Assembly: GCA_030549335.1 (NCBI GenBank)
Contig: CM060191.1
Location: 1,183,001 to 1,247,000, forward strand
DNA: 64,000 bases
Reading direction: 5' to 3'
From: Pontederia crassipes
Lineage: Eukaryota; Streptophyta; Magnoliopsida; Commelinales; Pontederiaceae
Part shown: in pieces, positions 58,746 through 64,000 of the stretch
Position numbering within the stretch: the first letter of the stretch is position 1
Layout: every line of letters begins with the position of its first letter
Program-made: the position numbers and the translations under genes
Notes under the pieces: generated by a model
The model's input: the letters and a program-made list of their open reading frames with translations, nothing else
What the model was told of the DNA's origin: nothing
The model's database searches: none

Positions 58746-61700
58746 TCATCCATGTATACATATATCAATAAAAGATATCAGCATGTACAAGTAAGGTGCT
58801 CTCAAGAAGAGTGGCAAAAACTGTGGGAAAAGGCTACCCAAAACCCCACTCTCGAAGAAGAAACGAGGAGTGGTGTACAATGTTATCCACCTGACATCTC
58901 TCCCCTCCAAAACTGGTCCGGTTGCGCTGGAGCCAAATGGCCCAGGCACCGGCCAAAACTCTGCCAAAGAGAGTCTCCAACGCTGCCTCTGTCTCCCATG
59001 AATCTGAAGAAGCTGCCAAAATGCGTCCGCCGATGCTGGGAAGCCGTCCAAAAAAATCGTCCGTGACCACACCTGCTGAGATATAGAGCATCCAAAAAAT
59101 AGGTGCCCAACATCCACCTCCGCCTCTCTGCAGAGAACACAAGATGTGTCAGATAGGGGGGCCCATCTCACCCTATAAGCTCTCGTGAGTACCCCGCCCA
59201 CGTCGCATGAGCCAAGCAAAAATCCTGACTTTCAGCGGTACATTGGAGCGCCATGTGAGTTTGCAATCAGCTCTGAGATCATCAGACACTAGGGGGTCCG
59301 AAAGAAAATGGAGGTAGAGATTACGTGCCGAGAAGGTGGTCGAGATACATATCCATCCATCTGCCCTGGAGGAGTCCGACCAAAAGGGGGCGATCCTCTG
59401 ATTCAACGATAATAACTCATGAATCATCTGATCGGATAATGAATAACTGAAAGCGGGAGTCCACGACCCTGTGCCTAGACCACCAACCTCCGACCAAGAG
59501 TCAGCAACAGTCGCCTCAGGATGTATCGCTAAATCCCATAGCCGAGGGAAAGACCGCAAGAGAGCTACCAGGAAGCCACTCATGTCGCCAGAATGAGAAA
59601 TCCTCCCCCGATCCAAGCATGGGGGTCATGAATGGGCGCACCAAGGGGACAAGGGCTGCAATGCCCCTCCAAAAGGAGGCCCCCTGCGGTAGAATGGGCC
59701 TAGACTCCCAGGAGAAGTCACGACCATAACAAGTGAAGAAAACCTCGTGCCAGAGACTGTGATCAGGTCCACCTCATGCCAGAGACTGTGATCAGGTCCC
59801 ATGATCCGTCCCACCCACCGGGCAAGTAAAGTCCGGTTGGTGAGGCGAATGTCCTGAATGCCTAGACCGCCTTGTGATGTGGGCCTGCAAATACTGTGCC
59901 AAGTCAATAAATGAACTCGCCGCTCAGGGCTGGTCCCCTGCCAAAAAAATATGCTCCTCAATGCATCAATCCGTCTCACAATCTCTCAGGCATCCTGAAA
60001 ACTGATATGTAATAAATCGGTAGTGCAGAAAGAACTGAATGAAGCAAAATGAGACGTCCACCACGAGATAATAGCCTCGAACTCCACCCTTGAAGATGAT
60101 GCTCCATTTGCTCAATGATCGGGGTCCAACTCCAAGATGCGATGTGACGAGGAGAGGGGGAGACCAAGATATGTAATCGGCAATGTGTCCATGGCAGTAT
60201 GTAGCTCCTCTGCACATCCATCCGCCTCCTCCGTAACCTTGCCAAAAGGTATAAATAAAGGTATAAATGAAGATTTAGCATGGTTGATTTGAAGACCAGA
60301 AGCCTCCCCAAAAAGCTCCACCATAATTGCAACTTGTCTTGCCTCCAGCTCCGTGCCCTCAACAAAAAATACATTGTCATCCACATACTGTAACATAGGA
60401 ACTAGACCGCCAGCAAAGGTACTAAACAAGCCATCCTGAGCACATCTGGCGAGACCATCAACTGCAATCACAAAAAGCATAGGAGCGAGTGGACAGCCCT
60501 GGCGAACGCCCCTGTGTGGCTGGACCCAGCCTCCTGCCAGTGCCCGCTGACTAGGACCGAGGATGAAGATGTGGCAACGCAACGCTTTAGCAAAATCTGA
60601 CCTGTAAAGAATGCCATAGAAAATCCCATGAGAGAGTATCATAAGCTTTAGCAAAATCTACCTTCCATAGGAAGGCCCGCTGATCGGTCCTCCAATGAGC
60701 GACGATCTCGGAAGCCATAGTGTAGCTGTTGGTGATAGAGTGGCCCCGAATGAAGGCCGACTGAGCTGGATGAATGAGGACCGAAGGACCTCCCTCAACC
60801 GGTTAGCCAAAACCTGCAATCAGTCTGAAGTTCTCGACTCGACTCGCTCTGCTGGGGTGCGTTTGGGCAGCATGAAAGTAGGAACCGATTGAGGCGCTCA
60901 AAGTTTCGATTCCCCCTGGTGAACTCCTGGATCATTGCCAGCACGTCCTGATGCACCACCGACCAAAACTCCTTGTAGAAGAAGATAGGAGTGCGGCATC
61001 GCCATTGAGGTCCCGAAGTGCCTGACCATCCTCAGAGATGTCCTGTGAAAAGAAAGAAAAATGAGCATCAGAAATCTGGGGGATGGCCTCTGGGGACCAC
61101 CTCCATGGACTCGTGGGCCTCCGCTTGGAAAACTCCTAGTGTAATGATGCAATGGCTGCCCCGATACGTTGGTGGCCAGTGATTTGCTGCCCTTGAACCT
61201 CAAGCCGATCAATCCTGTTTGCCCGGTGGAAAAACCCAGTGTAGGCTGTCCTCATGCTAAATAACCTCCTGAGCCCGCCTGCGCTGAGCCACCTCATCCT
61301 CAGTGAGATGGTTAGAGTCCTCCTTGTCAAACCGTGCGATGGTACCCAAAGCCTCAGTCCTCCTTGCGTCCCGGGCCCCACGAATCTGTCTCCACAGGTC
61401 TCGAAGGAATTGCCGCAGGCCGTGCAGCCGGGAAGCGAGGGTCCTCACCGCTGTGTCCGATGCCGGGATGCTGTGCCAGTGTGCTGCCACCTGATCCCGA
61501 AATCCATCCTCCAATAGCCATGATCGCTCAAAACGAAATAGAGAGCGCAAGGTCTGCCCATCATTGGACTGCCATAGGAGGGGTGTATGGTCCGAGAATG
61601 GTCTATCCAGTGGCTGGACGTCGGCCAACTGGTGGGCCTCGGCCAGCTCCAATGAGCCGAGAAATCTATCTAGTCGCAATCTAGAAGTAGGTGCTGCCGT

Positions 61701-62300
61701 GCTCCGCTGTGTGAATTTACAATTCGTGGCTCGAAAGTCAGCCAACGAATGAGAATCAATGAAGTCTCTAAAATCTGCAGCCCCGGAGTCCCTCCCCAGC
61801 TGACTGATGGGCGATCCTCCATGTCGAGAGTGATATTAAAGTCTCCCCCGATCAGCCAGCGAGCATCCAGGAGGCGCAGACGTACATCAAAAAGCTCCTC
61901 CCACATCGTGGCCATAGAGACTTCGAACACAGACCATAGACACAAGAAATGAGGTAGGTGGAACCCTCAGCACGGTGTCTCAAGTGGGATGACATCAAGA
62001 ACTTGCAAATCCAAGAATCCTCCAATGTGAAAAGGTCATCTCGCCAGCCAATGACGCAACCTCCTGACCGGCCAACCGAGCTGAGGGAGAGGTGCCTCGA
62101 AATGCGTGAACTACATGCCGATGTCCATGTGTTCCCACATGGGTGCGCTACAGTCCGCCAGTTTCGTCTCCTGCTGGAGAACCACATCGGTCTCCCACTC
62201 GCGCAAATAGAGCCAAGAATTCGGCGTCTCCCCAAATCGCCAAGGCTGCGAACATTCCATGTTAGCACATTCATAAAGACACCGTGTCCATCTCCCTGGT
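58746..62300 (-). pseudogene. L1 ORF2 (endonuclease - reverse transcriptase - zinc finger), multiple frameshifts
   Basis: Endonuclease: VLTWNVRSLGDLGRRRI, then after a frameshift VLQQETKL, then CVIGWRDD, LIGGDFNITLDMEDR, LRLDRFLGSLELAEAH and FSDHTPLLW. Reverse transcriptase: GWVQPHRGVRQGCPLAPMLF and YVDDNVFF, keeping both Asp of the catalytic pair. Zinc-finger end: PLKVRIFAWLMRRG and CVLCREAEVDVGHLFFGC. Frame breaks occur at about 62215, 61940, 61720, 61260, 60900, 60660, 60240, 59970, 59770 and 59200. A 36-bp tandem duplication lies at about 59757-59793. Clearly inactive. Confidence 0.85.
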
Positions 62301-62399
62301 GGGCGAAATCCTGCCCACAACTGCCCTCCAGGAGACTGAGCTGGACGGTGAGCGGCCACGAGGCTCCAGGGCGTGTCCACCCGCGACGCAGTCCGCCGG

Positions 62400-63904
62400 C
62401 GAGAGTGCTTGAAGCCTGCAACCAGTGCCACCCTTTGAACTTCCTCATTCGCCGCCTGTGAACGCGAGCGCTGAGCGTGTCCCACGACCAGCGGGGATAA
62501 TGGCCTGCCATGGGATCGCCGACGCCCGTAGACCCCAGGCTGGGCATCCACCCCCTGGGTGCCGAGTTGGTTGACGGTTGTGCAGCCGGTAGAGGGAGAG
62601 GCGAACAGGCAAGCCAACGACAGGGGGAGATACCTGAAGTTGATGGATTATGGGGGGACTCCAAAAGGTGACGGAGGGGAACGTCTGTGGCCGGCGAGGT
62701 GAGGGGTTGGGATGTGGTGGGCGGCTGTCGCCAAAGCAGGAGGGGGACACATGGGGGGTCGCGGTCCCGCATAGAGGTCGTATGGGGGGGGGGGAATAGT
62801 GTAGAGACGTGGCATTTCGGGTGGTGGAACTGTGAAGCGGTTGGTTAGGAGAGGTGGACTTAGGTTGGTTTAGTTGCGGGGAGGTGAACTTAGGTTGGTT
62901 TGGGTGTGGGGAGTTGGGGTTTGGTGAGGGTTGGGTGCATGTCACTTGTTGGTTGATAGAGGGTTCGGGTGATAAAGATTTAGGAATTTGAATTAAAGGT
63001 GTCCCTGTACAACTTCCACGTGCGTCTCCCACGTGCCCCTGGCTGTCGGCGTCTGAGCAGCGGATTGGATGCCAGCCTCACCGGAGGGCAGCGGAGAACG
63101 GCCAGCGGCGATGTCTGCCCACAAACGAGCTCCCCCAGGTTGCCGCAGATGGATGATGAAACGGCCGGCGTCGGCGTGGATGATGACCGAGGATGGGAGA
63201 CAGATGTCTGGCCTGCGCTCAACCTCGACTAAGACCACCGATAGGTCCGGCGCCCCAATGGCCGGCAGGACGATGGAGAAGGGGTTGCCGACTGAACGTG
63301 TCGCTTCCTTCACCACCTCCGGTTGCAAAAGTGGAAGACCCACTATTTCGATGGTCTCCCTAGCCGCCGGCATAACAGGAATCGCCCCATCATCTTCCCT
63401 CCATGGTCGCCGACAAATACTGGTCTCAGTCGAGAGATTGGATGTAGCAGCCATCAGTCGTTCCCGCTGCTGTGCCGGGAACGAGAAGCCAAAGCTTCGG
63501 CAAAACTCGACTGAGGTGGAAAGGGAGGGGGAACCTACCTTGTCGACGATGGCCATGCGCAGAGCCGCCAGGGACGTCGATCCAGCGTTCGCCTCATTGA
63601 AGCAGGGGATGACAATCGGGGAGTTGATTTTCGCCATCTCTGGCTCCAGCGAGGACACTGAAGCAGTTCTGGCGCGTGGTGGAGACCTGTGAACCCCGTG
63701 GCAATTCGATCGGTGGTGATCGTCCCCCTTGCAATGCAAACAACGAAGTGGAGCAGAGCAGTCACACGCGAAATGTCCTCCCAAGCACCTGAAACAATGT
63801 GACACCGGCCGGCGACCATGAGTGGTGGAGCGGGGATGGGGCCTAGAGATAGTCGCCCACCCGTCCCTGGCAATCTGCACCTTGGTACGCATCGTGCGGA
63901 TCAA
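62400..63904 (-). pseudogene. L1 ORF1 (gag-like protein), partly intact
   Basis: A 303-codon frame (63904-62993) encodes DGWATISRPHP, then two knuckles, CFRCLGGHFACDC (spacing one residue short of C-X2-C-X4-H-X4-C) and CLHCKGDDHHRSNC (normal spacing), then LAALRMAIVDKVGS, EIVGLPLLQPEVV, NPFSIVLPAIGAPDLS and EVERRPDICLPSSVII. After a frame change the proline-rich middle and the C-terminal NEEVQRVALVAGFKHSRRR follow to about 62400. ORF1 binds L1 RNA and is thought to aid ORF2 in cis. It probably extends upstream of 63904. Confidence 0.75.
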
Positions 63905-64000
63905 GCAAATGCCTAGACCGGGACAGAAGAAAATGGAGCTGCCGGCCGGAGGCGGTGGGTGGCGCTGCCGGCAGGGACGAGCGTTATGCTAGCTGGTCGC

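Larger units (their letters stand above)
58690..64000 (-). mobile_element. Near full-length L1-type LINE, 5' end outside the window
   Basis: On - it holds ORF1 (from beyond 63904 to about 62400), a short spacer, ORF2 (about 62300 to 58746), a 3' UTR with a TA-rich patch, and ggtcatcctttcctttctc plus A run at 58690-58699. It is the longest L1 here and the best guide for the fragments elsewhere. It lies in THO2 intron 11, antisense to the gene. Its 5' end is not visible. Confidence 0.85.

Overview
The window is nuclear DNA of a flowering plant, probably a monocot with a mid-sized or large genome. Genes have GT/AG introns, intergenic DNA is AT-rich, introns are several kilobases long and packed with LINEs, and the proteins match angiosperm DET1, THO2 and a plant PLAC8/DUF2985 protein. 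The species cannot be named from the sequence.

Three host genes were found. (1) A PLAC8/DUF2985 membrane protein on + (CDS 4494-6194, one coding exon, probable 5'-UTR intron). (2) A complete DET1 gene on - (28435 down to 8258, 11 exons, about 536 aa). It is the light-signalling repressor that works with COP10, DDB1 and CUL4. Only about 1.6 kb of its 20 kb is coding. (3) The 5' part of THO2 on + (36667-56885, exons 1-11, about 305 aa), the scaffold of the THO/TREX mRNA-export complex. Its remaining exons lie beyond the right edge. DET1 and the PLAC8 gene converge; DET1 and THO2 diverge across about 8.2 kb that holds a SINE and a probable 3.3-kb solo LTR.

Most other content is transposons inside DET1 and THO2 introns. 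L1-type LINEs dominate. Two fairly full copies occur (about 19563-23788 on +, in DET1 intron 3; 58690 to beyond 64000 on -, in THO2 intron 11), with many pieces showing two kinds of 3' end. Several copies keep ORF1 but lack the endonuclease and reverse transcriptase. Two adjacent ones (49590-51165 and 51166-53670) share what follows ORF1, so they look like an amplified non-autonomous ORF1-only L1 family. THO2 intron 6 also holds an almost complete RTE-clade LINE with a perfect 22-bp target-site duplication and an inverted copy of the target at its 5' end. A 175-bp derivative made only of RTE 5' and 3' ends sits nested in another L1. hAT-like TIR elements (two with 8-bp duplications), an LTR fragment, a small MITE, minisatellites and microsatellites fill other introns and spacers.

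The three genes show no operon-like relation. DET1 and THO2 are both conserved nuclear regulators that have kept intact reading frames and splice sites despite heavy intronic LINE load. I found no clearly new host system. The most novel-looking signals are the ORF1-only L1 family and the RTE end-fusion derivative.
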